Positions 34,300 to 47,900 of a stretch of DNA of 64,000 nt are shown here, in pieces. The position numbers were made by a program, and so were the translations under genes. This DNA comes from Monoplex corrugatus (taxonomy: Eukaryota > Mollusca > Gastropoda > Littorinimorpha > Ranellidae). The notes below the pieces were generated by a model. That model did no database searches and had not been told where the DNA came from. It saw only the letters and a list, made by a program, of their open reading frames with translations. Each line of letters begins with the position of its first letter. The stretch's first letter is position 1. The stretch spans positions 57,502,210 through 57,566,209 of the forward strand of contig JAPXFY010000026.1 in assembly GCA_030674185.1 (NCBI GenBank), written 5' to 3'.

Positions 34300-34890
34300 G
34301 ATACTATTTGTTAATATGTTATTTTTTCATGACATTTGCACCTTCAAAATTCCTGTTTGCTTTTGTGTTTTTTTAGCCTAAGGCAGTTACTGTTATAGTA
34401 TTTCATGACACGTGTTCAAAACAGATATGAGTGCAACAAGTACACGTAGCGTAAACAATGATTAAGGCGTCCTCTGGAACACTGACTGGTTACTCAAAAC
34501 TAATCTTAACAAAGACTTGTAACTAAGATGACAGCAGAGAATTAGGGCAGGGTGTACCAAAATTAATTCACGACATTCTCAAACGAGAAATGAACACTAA
34601 GAAAACAAAGTAAACTTACACTCGTTACACCTTGTACACAGTGCAACACTAAGCTCTATCTAGACGTCAACCAGACCATTGTTGAATTACGCATTAAACC
34701 ATAATAAGACAATTGCATGGCACATGCATTTTATAAAGGGCAACACTGCACTGTATGTTCAAACATTCAAACATATTGGGGCTGTCAGTGTACTGATTCT
34801 CTTGCAAATAGCGTGTAAAACAACACTCCACATTCCTCAAAGACATGTATTTCACCAAGAAAAAGAATTATCGTACGTTTTTGTGCCAGT
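34300..34890. other. Upstream flank of the GPCR gene
   Basis: No gene, repeat or clear promoter motif. A 5' UTR exon could be here but cannot be seen. Confidence 0.4.
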
Positions 34891-34894
34891 GCGG

Positions 34895-35206
34895 AAAAAC
34901 ACACACACAGCCTTAGTACGGATATATACACGAACATAAGACACCAAGAAAGAAACAAAGAAACAAAGAAGCAAAAAAATAAACAAACGAGCAAACATAC
35001 ATACATACATACATACATACATGCATACAAACAAACTAATAGACATACTGACAGACATACAGACATACAGACACACAGACAGGCACAAACACACACAAGC
35101 ACACACACGCCCGAGCGCGCGCACGCACAAATACAATCACACAAACATAAACAGGACAGGCAAACAAGAACACACACACACACACTCACACACACACAAA
35201 CACACA

Positions 35207-35243
<37 letters not shown>

Positions 35244-35350
35244 GCACACACACGCTCACATGCACACACACACACATGCACACACACACACACATGCACA
35301 CACGTGCGCGCGCGCACTGGCAGACATACCCTCACAGACACAGACACAGA

Positions 35351-35400
<50 letters not shown>

Positions 35401-35578
35401 TACGCTAACACATGCATACACACACACACAAGCACACACACACACACATACAAACACACACGTACACAGACACACACAAACTTACACACACATCCATCCA
35501 CACAAACGTACACAAACAAACACGAACACACACAGTATTGTTTCTAACATGCCCATGCCAACGTACAAATTCAATTAA

Positions 35579-35660
<82 letters not shown>

Positions 35661-35779
35661 AACAGAGACAGAGACAGAGACAGAGAGACAGAGAAAGAGA
35701 GAGAGGGTCAGAGACAGAGAGAGAAAGAGAGACAGAAACAGAGAGAGAGAGAAACAGAGAGAGAGAGAGAGAGATAGAC

Positions 35780-35830
<51 letters not shown>
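34895..35830. repeat. (CA)n then (GA)n and (GACA)n tracts
   Basis: Interrupted (CA)n from about 34900 to 35535 (with (ATAC)n at 34996-35030 and GC-alternating blocks), then (GA)n at 35582-35647 and (GACA)n at 35647-35830. Confidence 0.97.
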
Positions 35831-35832
<2 letters not shown>

Positions 35833-36095
35833 GTGTGCAAATAAGAATGACAAGGATAATGCTTTCATTTTCAACGGTCGATATTATAAGCTAAAAGTCA
35901 TTTTCAAAATTTGCCATTGCTAATCTGCATGAAGCCTCGAACTAAAAATGCTGAAAAGGAAACATACAGTATAAATAATCTTATGAAAACTATATGAACT
36001 GAAAACAGTGAAAGCATTTCTCGTCGTTTGAAAGAGACAGGAGAAAGGCTGGTAAGAAAACAGTCACACATCCACATCAATCCACAAACACACAC

Positions 36096-36360
36096 ACAAG
36101 ATACAAGATACAAGAATTTTATTTAGCCCAAAGCATCACAATGGGAAATTGTTTTGGCATTCGCATTAAAATACATATAGGCACAAGAACGCATAAACAA
36201 ATGTACACACATACTCTTACTCTCTCTCATTCTCTCTTTCACCTTTCTCACCCTCTTCCTCCCCTCATCTCTCTCCCCCTCCCTCTTTGTCGAAACAATA
36301 TCAAAGATAATGACTAAATCTAAATATGTACGGTTAAAAAAGCACATCATATGAGTCAGA
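36096..36360 (-). pseudogene. LINE 3'-tail fragment
   Basis: Starts with a repeated gatacaagatacaagaa tail, then ttttatttagcccaaagcat; on the minus strand this is the 3' UTR end of a LINE with a (TTGTATC)n tail, followed upstream by a TC-rich stretch. No RT motif. It differs from the tails at 2427 and 55745. The gap 35831-36095 shows nothing recognisable. Confidence 0.5.
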
Positions 36361-36451
36361 TGCCTTGGTCAGGACTTTTAACAATGGACAAAAAGGGCAA
36401 TACTCATTGAAAAACAACTTTGGTAGGTATAGAAAAAATTTGATTAAAGAT

Positions 36452-36533
<82 letters not shown>

Positions 36534-36547
36534 ACACCACACACACC

Positions 36548-36583
<36 letters not shown>

Positions 36584-36600
36584 ATATGTATATATATATG

Positions 36601-36639
<39 letters not shown>

Positions 36640-36656
36640 TATACATATAATTTTAT
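36452..36656. repeat. (CA)n and (TA)n tracts
   Basis: (CA)n at 36452-36582 then (TA)n at about 36588-36656. The LINE that follows is inserted in the (TA)n. Confidence 0.97.
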
Positions 36657-39600
36657 TATATATAGTAGTAGTAGGCCTCCTTCGGTCATGACTGACCATG
36701 GACAAAGTACATCCGTTCTAATGTCTAGATGGGCTGTCTGCTTGGTCCAAGCAGCGTCGCCTGTGACTGTACAGACCAATGCGAGAGAGGCAGTCTCTGT
36801 CGCAGCGGTCGCATGTGTATGCTGATGCTGGTCTGTTGGCTGTGATCCCTTTTCTGCGAACTCGCTTTTCTGCTGCAGCAGCTGACAGTTTGTCCTCACC
36901 AATCCGCAGCTGTTTCTTGAGAGTACTTCTCCAGCTGTTGCGGTCGTCTGCGAGGTCCTCCCATGACTCGGTGTTGATCTCAAGCGCCTTCATGTCACGC
37001 TTGCAAATGTCTTTGTATCTCAGCTGTGGGCGGCCAATGTTTCTCTGCCCTGTGGCAAGCTCACCATAAAGGATGTCTTTTGGGATGCGACCATCTTCCA
37101 TGCGGCAAACGTGGCCCAACAAGCGCAGCCGACGCTGTCTCAGCATGGTATGCATGGTTGGGAGGCCAGCGCAGGTTAGGACTTCGGTGTTGGTCACCTT
37201 GTCTTGCCAGGAAATGCCAAGTATGCGCCGTAGGCTTCTCAGGTGGAAGGTATTGAGCCTTTTCTCCTGATGAGCATGCGTGGTCCACGCCTCGCTGCCA
37301 TACAGCAAGGTGCTGAGGACACAGGCGTTGTATACAGCCATCTTTGTCTTTGTGGTCAGCTTGGGATTTGTCCACACCCTTTGTGTGAGGCGGGCTAGTG
37401 TTGTGGCTGCCTTCCCGATCCTCTTGTCGACCTCTGTGTCAAGGGAGAGGTTATCGGTGATGGTGGACCCAAGATATGTGAATTGATGGATGGCTTCAAG
37501 CTGGTAGTCATCAATGGTGATGGCTGGTGGAGATGGCGTGTCTTGGCCCAGGACGTTTGTCTTCTTAAGACTGATGGTCAGACCAAAATCTTTGCAGGCC
37601 TGGGAGAAGCGGTCCATTAGTGACTGCAAGTCCCGCTGAGTATGGGTCACAACTGCGGCATCTTCGGCAAATAGCTTGTCACTGTTGAGAGCTTCACGGA
37701 CCTTTGTCCTTGCTCTGAGGCGGGCGAGGTTGAAGAGCCTGCCATCTGATCTGGTCCGCAGGTGGATCCCTTCTTGCGCTGTGCTGAACGCATGCCTCAG
37801 GAGGAGAGCGAAGAAGATTCCAAAGAGGGTTGGGGCCAGGACGCAGCCTTGTTTCACACCGCTGCGTACGTCGAAGGGCTTGGAGAGGTTTCCGTTGAAC
37901 TGCACCATCCCTTTCATGTTTGAGTGGAAGGACTCAATTAAGCTGTGCAGTTTGGGGGGGGGGGGGGGGCAGCCGATTTTTCGGAGAGCCCTGAAAAGGC
38001 CATCTCTGCTGACTAGGTCAAAGGCCTTGGTGAGGTCAATGAATGCCACATACAGGGGCATCCGCTGCTCTCTGCACTTCTCCTGGATTTGGCGAAGGGA
38101 GAAGACCATGTCTACCGTAGATCTCTCTGCTCGAAAATCATACTGTGATTCCGGGTAGACGCGTTCAGCCAATTTCTGCAGGCGGATTAGGAGGACCCGA
38201 GCATAGACTTTGCCAACAATGCTGAGGAGCGAGATACCTCTGTAGTTGTTGCAGTCGCTCCTTTCACCCTTGTTTTTGTACAGGGTGACGATCTTGACGT
38301 CCCTCATGTCCTGTGGTACAGCTCCCTCATTCCAACACTGACAGAGAACTGCGTGCAAAGGGTGCAGAAGAGAAGTCTTGCAGTGCTTGATGAGGTCTGG
38401 GGGAATTCCGTCGTTGCCAGGTGCCTTCCCTGATGCCAGGCTATCAATGGCCTTGCTGAGTTCGTCCGCAGTTGGCTCTGCGTCAAGTTCTTCCATTACC
38501 GGCATGCACTTGATGGCATCGAGGGCTAAGGGGGACACCATGTTCTGTGTGGAGTAGAGGTCGGAGTAGTGTTCCGCCCATCTTTACATCTGTTGGCTAG
38601 GATTGCTGATTACTTCCCCAGTGGAGGATTTGAGGGGGGCGATCTTGCTCTGTGTTGGTCCCAGTGCCTTCTTGATGCCATCATACATTCCTCGGATGTT
38701 GCCTCTTTCAGCAGCACTCTGTATCTCTTCGCTGAGCTCTGTCCAGTACTCGTTTGCGCAGCGCCTGGCGTTAAGCTGAACCTTACTTCTGGCAGCCCTG
38801 AGGATTTGCAGGTTCTTCTCACTGGGTGACCGCTTATACTTGGTGAGTGCGGCACGCTTGGCCTCAACAGTGGGAGTCATCTCTGATGATTTGGCCTCAA
38901 ACCAGTCGTGGGACTTCACAGTTTTCTTCCCAAAGGTGGCCATAGCAATGCGGTGCATGGTGTCTCGTAGCGTTTCCCATCTCTCAGTGGCAGAGTCTCT
39001 GGGCTGCAATGCATTGTATTCTCTCTGAAAGGCCTCTGCGAACTGTTCTACAAGATCTGGCTGAGACATCTTGCTGACGTCAATGCGAGGGTTCCCTTGT
39101 TTCTTTGAGCAGTGGAACTTCTTTGGTTGTAGCCTGATCTTGCAACATACCAGAGAGTGGTCTGTGTCGCAGTCTGCGCTGTGATAAGAGCGAGTGTGGA
39201 GAACGTTTTTGATAGCGGCACGTCTTACTAGGATCAAATCCAGTTGGTGCCAATGTTTTGAGCGGGGATGCCTCCAGGAGACTTTGTGCTGAGGCTTCGT
39301 CTTGAAGAAGGAGTTGGCCATGCACAGTTCATGGCAGGCGCAAAACTCAAGCAGTCGCTGTCCATTCTCATTCATTTTCCCCACTCCAAAGGAACCGAGG
39401 CAGAAGGGCCATGAGTCATTGTCTGCACCCACTCTGGCGTTGAAGTCGCCCAGGAGAACAAGTTGTTCTGTCCTGGGGATGTTCCTTATGGTTGATGCAA
39501 GATTTTCGTAGAACTCATCCTTGGTGTCTGGAGAGGCGGACAGAGTTGGGGCATAAACGCTGATGAGAGTGATATAGCCTTCGGTGGTGTTGAGGCGGAG

Positions 39601-40690
39601 AGTCAAGAGTCGTTCTGAACCGCCGCTGCCTGGTTCAATCATGTTCAGCAGGCTGTTCCTTACTGCAAAGCCTACTCCGTGCTCTCCTGGGGCATCAGAA
39701 CTCTTTTCTTGCCAGAAGAAGGTGTAGTCCCTTTCCTTTAGTGTTCCTGAGTCAGCCAGCCGTGTTTCCTGCAGAGTGGCAATGTCCACATTGAGCCTCT
39801 TTAGTTCGCTGTTTATGACGGCGGTTTTTCTGGCGTCGCTGATGTCTTGCAGATCTTGGGAGAGCCCAGGCATCATTGTTCGGACATTCCAACAGCCCAG
39901 TTTCACTGCTGATCCTTTTCCTGATCCGTTTCTTGAATTTGAATTTTTCTTTTTGTTTGGTGCGGTAATTAACGACCTGCTTGTCAGATTTTCTCCTAAT
40001 CTTCATGCACCCAATGAAGAAGGCAGGTCGTGGCGGGACAGCACCTAACTGGCTGGGTGCTGCCCAGCTTAGGTGGGCGGTAGCTGTCCAGTAAGACACG
40101 AAGATCTCTCCCACCGTCAAAAGCAACCCCTGGCGTCAGCTCTACGCCAGTTGAGCAATGACTTATCACCGGTATCTGTTGCTTCCCGTGTTGTGCCGAC
40201 ACTAGTGTTAGTAGCGAGGCTGGAGTGTCCTCTCCAGGTCGTAGGTGCAGAGTGTTTGTGGATGAATGGACGGATGTAAGCCTGGGCAGTGTAATATGGA
40301 AGACAGGCTGTTGCCCATGCAACTTGTCCCCTCTCTCCACCTCGCTGACAGATCCAAAGGAACAGCAGGGCTGTTACGTTTTGGTGCCAACGCGGCCGCA
40401 GGAGCTGCCGGAAAGTGACAAAGTTTGCCATCCAACCGCCTTAGGGGCCCCACACCGGATTTACTGTCAGGGTTTACTCCCTTAGCTAGATGGCCGCGGG
40501 TAGCTCTCCAGAGCTGGCGCCCTTTGATGGATCTAATTTATTTCCACCAGGGTTTCTAGCCACCCTCCTCACCATCCTCCTGAGAGGACTGGTGGGGTTG
40601 CTGGTTTAGTCGCCAGCAATTCGACCCTGTGACAGGTAGTACTGGGTTCCAGGTTACCAGTAGCGGATACATCTATCCGACCTGACCTCA
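36657..40690 (-). mobile_element. Young LINE, endonuclease-RT in one ORF
   Basis: About 4 kb on the minus strand: a ~780-bp 5' region (39907-40690), an endonuclease-RT ORF (36718-39906), a short 3' UTR with ggtcagtcatgaccgaagga and a (CTA)n-like tail running into (TA)n at 36657. Both borders are attatata-type sequence, consistent with a target duplication inside a (TA)n tract. A C-terminal piece of the same or a sister family lies at 49560-49975. It resembles the single-ORF RTE-type LINEs; the clade is not certain. Confidence 0.85.
36718..39906 (-). pseudogene. LINE endonuclease-RT ORF with one in-frame stop
   Basis: 1,062 codons in one frame, broken only by TAA at 38584-38586; the 14 codons to the next Met (38541) read on in frame. 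Endonuclease: KLGCWNVRTM, TLQETRLADSG, LISVYAPTLSA, LLGDFNARVGAD, then DTDHSLVC. RT: GKAPGNDGIPPDLIKHCK, NYRGISLLSIVGKVYARVLL, AFIDLTKAFDLVSRDGLFRA, GVKQGCVLAPTLF, then LFAEDAAVV where FADD is expected, so the first catalytic Asp is Glu. The C-terminus has GRPQLRYKDICKRDMKALEI and a C2H2-type finger (CDRCDRDCLSRIGLYSHRRR). A G run of about 13 near 37957 is in frame (Pro/Gly-coding) but may vary. Nearly intact, yet inactive as read. Confidence 0.93.
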
Positions 40691-40691
40691 T

Positions 40692-40692
<1 letters not shown>

Positions 40693-40767
<75 letters not shown>

Positions 40768-40778
40768 ATGTACATACT

Positions 40779-40855
<77 letters not shown>

Positions 40856-40942
40856 TGGGTGTGTGTGTGTGTGTGTGTGTGATCGGGAGACACTGACACA
40901 ACCATTGATATATATATCTCATATATATATATATACACACAC

Positions 40943-40997
<55 letters not shown>

Positions 40998-41020
40998 TGT
41001 ATATACATATGTATATATGT
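40693..41020. repeat. (TA)n, (GT)n, (TA)n tracts
   Basis: (TA)n at 40693-40757, (GT)n at 40781-40880, (TA)n at about 40920-41020. Confidence 0.97.
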
Positions 41021-42159
41021 ATGAACACTAAAGAGAGAGACACAGCAGACCTACATAATGAAATCAGATTAGCAAAATAAAAGAAGAAAAAATCTCGCTG
41101 ACATTATATCAAACACAAAGAATGTCTTTATTCCGTAATTCAGTTTGATTTTGATAATTGTAGTACTGGTGGTATTAAAAATAAGTACTATCGTGTCTGC
41201 AGCAGCAACAGCGAACAAGCATACATACACATTACATTCATGCGTAGATAAACTGAATTATATATAACCAAACATGAAATACAAAGTGTAGGCCTACTGT
41301 TGTTTTTGCTGGGTAGTACATTGAAATGGATTGAATTCTCCTTGAAGGAATGGAATGACTATGTGTTTACAATATTTTGGGAGAGTGAGTCACTGTGTGT
41401 ATAGAATACTCACCAGGAACTGATAAACTACATTCTATACAGCGTTCATGCATTCCAATACTGGGTGGAGAAAATTGAAACTGTCCTTGCCTTGAACAGG
41501 AACAGTGTAGTACCCACTGGTTATCAACATTGAAAAGATATTGTAGAACACTTTTATTGACACTTTTATGATACATAATGATAATTTTATTTAACACAAA
41601 GTATGAGAATAACCGAAGGATATTTAACTTCAAAGGTTTCCATCGGTTCTTGGGTATCCTGTATGAGTTTCACTAGTCTTCAAAGCAACCTGATCGATCT
41701 TTAATATGATTGTCACTAACACCTTCACATAATGTGAACGCATAAGTCATATGTGACGATGTGAGCATTATGAAATATTTGGTGTGCATTCTTTCTGTCA
41801 AATATGTTTATTTGCTGAGAATATACACATGTTTGGAGATGATCATGCCAGGGCGGTGAAAACACGTGGTAGACGATGTTCACACGCCTGCGTAATGATA
41901 TTGTCTGTTGCAGCTGGCCAATCTGATATGTACATACAATCATACGTTCATTGTGGATGGACTTAGTATCACGACATTCCTAGTTTACCAATCAGAGATT
42001 CCATTGAGGCTTTCTGGCAAACACAAGTTGAGGGTTACTATTTTTCTTGTGCATGGATTGTCCCGTTGCCCCCAAACACGTAGCAGAAGATTGTTAGGGT
42101 TACATACATGAAGTGGCAAGTGGTTTATAAATATAGAAAATAAAACATGTCCACGACTG
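41021..42159. other. Unassigned sequence
   Basis: Over 1.1 kb of sequence without a recognisable gene, repeat or RNA. Confidence 0.5.
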
Positions 42160-42570
42160 AACTTTGGAGTACACTGTAGCGGTTTGCAAGATCAGTGGCT
42201 TTGTGTAATCTACATATACTGTCCCTGTTAGCTAGCACTGCTTCACCGCTGGTATTCAGATGTCTGCTGGCAAAGCTAGAGCTGTATGGTAAAAGTGTTT
42301 CTGACGGAAACCAGATTGGAGAACAGAAAGATTTTCTCTTCATAATGACCTGATGAATGTGTAGGGGTATGTTTTTATCGTGTAGGTTTTGATATGACAA
42401 ACTGGAGATATTTGCCTGAAACTGAATAATTGTTAAAGGTTTGTTGCTTTTGGTGGAAGGATAACTTTTGCCTTTTTCTGAACAGTTGTAAAGCTGTTTT
42501 TTGTTCTATGTTGCTGTTGTAAATATACGTTAATGATTCTCTGGTATAGGACGGTGATAGTTTCCACATT
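42160..42570 (-). pseudogene. CR1/L2-type RT fragment, decayed
   Basis: On the minus strand, spread over several frames: NYHRPIPEN near 42545-42570 (block 1, cf. NYRPIS), LQSGFRQKHFYHTALAL near 42270-42325 (cf. the QSGFRxxHS motif), and GTVYVDYTKPLIL near 42190-42225 (cf. the vflDltKAFD motif). The order and spacing fit RT blocks 1-3. It has frameshifts and stops and no FADD region. Confidence 0.6.
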
Positions 42571-43184
42571 ATGGGACTGATCATACTTATTTTTTTCAAA
42601 TTGTTTTATTACTCATTCCGTGAATGTTTCGTTGGCTCTTATGCTAGAAATGGCAAATAAGATGTTCTGTTTGTCCTTTCTTTTCAAAAGTGAATTAGAC
42701 TCCAGGAAATGATATACTGACTGATGTCTGTACAAGGATGGCAGAGTAATTCTGACATCTACATGAATTATATACTTTCAAACATGTTTGCTGCAAGTAC
42801 ATAGACCCTGGCTGAGGATATTTTCAACTTTCTTGAGCAATCAAGTTCATAGCTCTCTATAGTGAGGATGTATCTTTATTGTCTTTCACGAGTTGTATCA
42901 AAGCAAGACGTCTTGGCTTAGCTAACGATTGATTTCATGTTTTTTATTCCACAATAAAAACATCCACATCTTTTCTTAGTTTTCCTCATCATGCCTTTGC
43001 ATTGATCATTTCTTGTGAAAATGTCAGAGGCATCGTTGGCTGTTTCGTGTATATATTTGTCGTTGTTGTAGTGGTGTATGTTTATTGAAACCAGTCAGAC
43101 ATAAGTCATACCAAATGTTAAGAACTGTGCTAAGATACATTGTCAGAACAGTACTTTACTAAGATCAAGAGGAAATGCTCTTTC
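42571..43184. other. Unassigned sequence
   Basis: No recognisable feature. Confidence 0.45.
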
Positions 43185-43515
43185 ATAGAAACAATTAATT
43201 ATCTGTATCCGAAAAACACACTTTTGTTTGCTTTATTTTAGCTTGGTCAACAACGTATGATGATCATTGATGCTTAATTCGTCTATAGCTCTTCGATTAT
43301 TGTTTATGGTATGTTTGTATTAATGTGATGTAGGAATTTGTCGATGTTGCCCGTTATTTTGGTTGAGTCTGTCATTAATTGCTTTAAGCCAACCAAGGAG
43401 GTCGTGGATTCCTGTGCAGGTTGTGACGAGGTCAGTGGCAAGAAACTATGCTAACAACCGAACAGAGCTTCCTGCCGCTGACCTCGTCAAACCCTAACTA
43501 CTGTTATGATTTGTT

Positions 43516-43687
43516 TTAACCCTTTGACTCCCTATCCATCAACTGCAAAAACGTAACCCTTTGACTACCTCATCCTGCAGGAAGCTCGTGGACAGCATAA
43601 GGAAGTCAAAGGGTTAAGTTTTTGCTTTGTTAGCATGGTTGATGATGAGGGATGCTGGCAGACAGGGTGCAGGAGTCAAAGGATTAA
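43516..43687. mobile_element. TTAA-flanked MITE, copy 2 (piggyBac-like)
   Basis: 172 bp, ttaaccctttgactcc to ggagtcaaaggattaa, same as 23966-24137. One inner repeat reads gtcaaagggttaa here instead of gtcaaaggattaa. Confidence 0.75.
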
Positions 43688-43872
43688 ACCAGCCCAGCTG
43701 GTCGTTGATTATTTTGCTGGATGTGGCTTTCCAAGGTCAAAAGTAAATTCGCCAAATAGTACTGTCTGCATTACGTGAACATTATTTTGTCCATCGTTTT
43801 TAAATTGTGCTCTTTGGATTTGGGTGTAGAATTCCTCTAAGTAATGATGACAAAAAGAAACAGAAATTAAAG

Positions 43873-44060
43873 CACCTGGTCACAAGAGGAAAGGTGGAGA
43901 GAAGGAGAACACCAGGTAAACCCAGGGAGAACATATTGGATGGACTTCACAGGGTGGCTGAGGACAGAGAGGGTGGGAGAGGTACTTGCTGCAATTCGTA
44001 TGGAAGGCCATGATCGTTAACGCCTTGCAGCAGGGCACATGATGATGCTGATGGAAGCTG
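43873..44060 (+). pseudogene. RTE-like LINE 3' fragment within the dispersed repeat
   Basis: Same fragment as 24318-24505; the plus strand reads LKHLVTRGKVERRRTPGKP and RENILDGLHRV, with a gatgatgctgatg-like tail. Confidence 0.8.
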
Positions 44061-44133
44061 GCAATGTCAGCTTCAGTGCTATAGCTGTCATGGATGCTGT
44101 GTTTGTTGACAGTTTGTCATTTCTAGTGTTCAT

Positions 44134-44186
44134 GTCTCTCTCTCTCTATCTCTCTCTCTCTCTCTCATTCACTCACTTACACACAC

Positions 44187-44282
<96 letters not shown>
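44134..44282. repeat. (TC)n, (CA)n, (TA)n tracts
   Basis: (TC)n at 44134-44165, (CA)n at 44181-44230 and (TA)n at 44231-44282. Confidence 0.97.
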
Positions 44283-44284
<2 letters not shown>

Positions 44285-44299
44285 GATAGCTAGCTATAC

Positions 44300-44994
44300 T
44301 GTGTCTACAAGAAACTAGAATACACCAAGAAAAACCAATCGACTTTGAAGACTTCGTAGTAATTCAGAAACATGATGGTGAAGGGCTGGCTATAGTCATA
44401 ACAGAAGCAAAACAAAACAAAACAAAAATCCAACAACAACAACAACAACAACAAAAAGAGACAAAGTCCACATTAGATCTAGAACGATAGTGTATTGTTT
44501 CATGTGAACTGCTAGGCATACGCCTTCGAACCCCAAACGAAAGACAGAAGAAGTTTGTACCCATCAACATTTATGTACACCCAGGAACCTGTACCTCAAA
44601 AACAACGAGGAACTTCCTAGAAGGAATTGGAGATGAACTAGGAGACATTATTGTGGTATGTAGCGATCTCAAAGCAAGATTTTCAATGTGGGATCAGAAT
44701 GAAATAAACGCCCAGGGACAAGCTCTGGAAGAAATGCTGTGCGATATCCACCTCGGCCACTCATAACAAGGTCACCAACCCATATGGGTGCAAGATAAGG
44801 AGACACAAGCAACACCATTGATGTAGCACTCATCTCTCCAAAACTAACACTACTAATGAGTGCAGAGATAGTAAACAACATGGCAGCGACCATCTACCTG
44901 TCCTATTCAGTATAATGTAAGATATCTGCTAGAAAACTCCATAACTCAACCAAAAATAAAAAACCCATTTCAGTATGACAGTATACAATCAGAT
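44300..44994 (+). pseudogene. Decayed LINE endonuclease, left part of an interrupted copy
   Basis: The plus strand reads endonuclease motifs across frames: LCLQETRIHQEKPIDFEDF, LGIRLRTPNERQKKFVPINI, YVHPGTCTSKTTRNFLEGI, IIVVCSDLKARFSMW and DHLPVLF. The last in-frame segment, NPFQYDSIQSD, ends at the 8-bp repeat aatcagat (44987-44994) and continues at 48371. A (CAA)n run near 44435-44455 lies inside the domain. Confidence 0.85.
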
Positions 44995-47900
44995 CATTAT
45001 CATCATCAGGTGTCCTGCAGCATGGCATTGGCGATCATGGACTTCCAACCATCTCTATCTCTCGTTGCCCCCAGCATCTCCTCCACCCTCCTCATTCCCA
45101 GCCACTCTGCAAGTCCGTCCAACATTCTTTCCCTGGGTCTACCTGGTGCTCTCTTTCCCTCCAGCTTTCCCGTTGTGACCAGGTGCTCCAGGTGCTCCAA
45201 ATCCCCCTTCCTCATAAAATGGCCTATAAATGTTGCTTGTCTTTTCCTAATCTTCCTTATGAGTGATCTACTCGTGTTTGCCTCCATCAAGACTGTCTCG
45301 TTTGTTTTCTTTGCCTTCCATGGAACTCTCAACATTCTTCTGAGAAACCACATCTCGGCTGCTTCAATCTTGCTCTGGCTTTGCTTGCTGACTGTCCACT
45401 CCTCGCATCCGTACAACAGTATTGGTTCCATATAACATTCAAGGACTCTCTTTCTGATGTTAATTGATAGACATTTGTTGGTAAGAATGCTTGTCATCTT
45501 CTTGAATGCTGTTTTGGCTTGGCCGATTCTGCCAGCTATTTCCGATGTGCGTCTGCCGTCTGATGAAATGACCGTTCCCAGGTATTTGAACTTATTAACC
45601 TGTGTCAAGGTTGTGCCATTTGCTGTTATTTTGCATGAGGGGATTTCATGTTTTTTACTGACCACCATGACTTCAGTCTTCCTGCTGTTAATTCCAACCC
45701 CTTACCTTTGCTTTCTATTTCTAGTATATTCACAAGGTTTTGTAGGTCCCTTTCATTTTCTGCAATTAGCACGGTGTCATCTGCGTACCGAATGTTGTTT
45801 ATCATTTTCCCTCCAACCTTTAATCCAGGGTCTTCTTCTAGGTTTCTCATGATGTTTTCGCTACATAGTGAAAACAGATCTGGTGACAAAACACAACCTG
45901 ACTCCTCTTTTGATGTTTTGGAAAGAGCTTATATTGTTTTCTATTCTCATTGCAGCTGTTTGTTCCCAGTACATATTCCTGACTATTCGTGGATCTTTTC
46001 CATCAACATTGAGTCTCTCCAGTTGGTTGATCAATTTTTCATGTCTTAACGCGATCAAAAGCCTTGGTATAGTCAACAAAGCATAAATACAAATCCTTAT
46101 TCATCTCAATTGACCTCTCTATGATAGTTCTTAGGATGTATATGGCATTAATAGTTCCTTTCCCTTCCACAAATCCACACTGTTCTTCTGCTATTTCTCT
46201 TTTGATTCTATTCCTTGTCCTCATCATGATTATTCTTAACAGGATTTTTGTTACACGAATCATCAAACTGATTGTGCGATGGAGTTTGCATTCTATAGCC
46301 CCTGTCTTCTTTGGAAGTGCAATGAAAATTGATTTTGACATATCTTTGGGGATTTTTCCAGTGTCATAAATTTCATTTAGGAGGACTGTTATTTTTTTAT
46401 GCCAAATTCCTCCAGGGCTTCAATCATCTCTGTAGTAATGTTGTCTGGTCCTGGGGCTTTTCCTGGTTTCATCTTTTTCAGTGCTGCTCTAACTTCATCT
46501 TTCATTATGGGTGGTCCTTCAAAGTTCTTTTTTATAAAATGTTCTTCGTTTCTGTCATCCTCAAAAAGGTCTTTTATGTACTCTCCCCATCTGTCCAGTA
46601 TTTTGTCTTTTTCCATGATAATCATATCATCTTTCGATTTTAAGCAACCAGTGGATGTGCATGTATTTTTCCTGTGGACCATTTCTTCAATTCGGCTGTA
46701 CATACCCTGAGGATCCATTTTGTGTCGTTCTTCTATCTCTTTGCATTTTGTGTTCAGCCAAGCTTCCTTAGCTTCATTGCACATATACCTGATTTCTTTG
46801 TTTATCTTCCTGTATATCTCCTCGTTTCTCTTTGCCCTCCTCCTTTCCTCCATCAAGCCCAAAATTTCATTAGTCATCCAGCTCTTTTTTGCTTTTCTAT
46901 CTGCCTTAGGGATTTCTTCACAAGCTTTATTTATCGAACATCTCAACTTTGTCCATTGTTCCTCACTGTCACCAACGTCTTCCAGAGCGCTGAATTTGTT
47001 TTGAACATGTACATTAAATTTTTGACGTGTCATTTCATCTGTCTTTAAGAGTCCAAGGTTTAGTTTGATGTTGCTTTTGGTCTGTTTCCTTTTCCTCAAT
47101 TTCAGCCTAAACCTTCCCACTACAGGATTGTGGTCACTGTTGCAGTCTGCGCCTGGTAGTGGTTTTGCTGACAGTAAAGAATTTCTAAATCTTTTGTTGA
47201 TCAGGATGTAGTCAATCTGATTTTTGGTATTATCTCCTGGACTCATCCAAGTCCATTTTCTTCTGTTAGGCTGCTCAAACCAGGTGTTTCCTACTATGAA
47301 CTCATTCATCTGTGCCCATTCTACAAGTTTCCTCCAACTATATCCTCCACCCTATCCTGTCCCACTTTAACATTAAAATCTCCCATTATGACAGTAACTT
47401 CTTGTGATTTACATTGGACCTTGGCCATCTCTAAAACTTCGTAGAAGTTGTCGATGTCTTCCTGAGTACTTGTGGATGTTGGTGTATAAACTTGTATGAT
47501 GTTGATGTCAAATGGTTTGCCTCCCAATTTGACCAGCAAAACTGTGTCGGACACTGCCCAGTATCCCTTAAGTGCTTTTGATTTGTCTTTGTCCATTATG
47601 ATGCCTACTCCTCTTTCATGTGAATTACCACCAGAGTAGGCCTATATCACTGTATATCCTCCTGATGTTATCATGCCTGCCCCCTTCCATCTCACTTCCC
47701 CTAGTCCTAAAATACTGATGTTAAGCCTTTCCATCTCCATTTTGATGTTGTCTAATTTACCTTTCTGCAACATTGTTCTGATGTTCCATGTTATTATTTT
47801 GGTGTTTCTAAGTTTGACTTTGGGTTTAATTTTGGTCGCAGTAGCTGGCTGACGGTCTGTTGTCACCTGCGCCGCATGACAGTCTCTACCGGACGAAGGT

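Larger units (their letters stand above)
43185..44145. repeat. ~960-bp dispersed repeat, copy 2
   Basis: Nearly identical to 23622-24590 (see there), in the same orientation 19.6 kb away. Confidence 0.93.
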
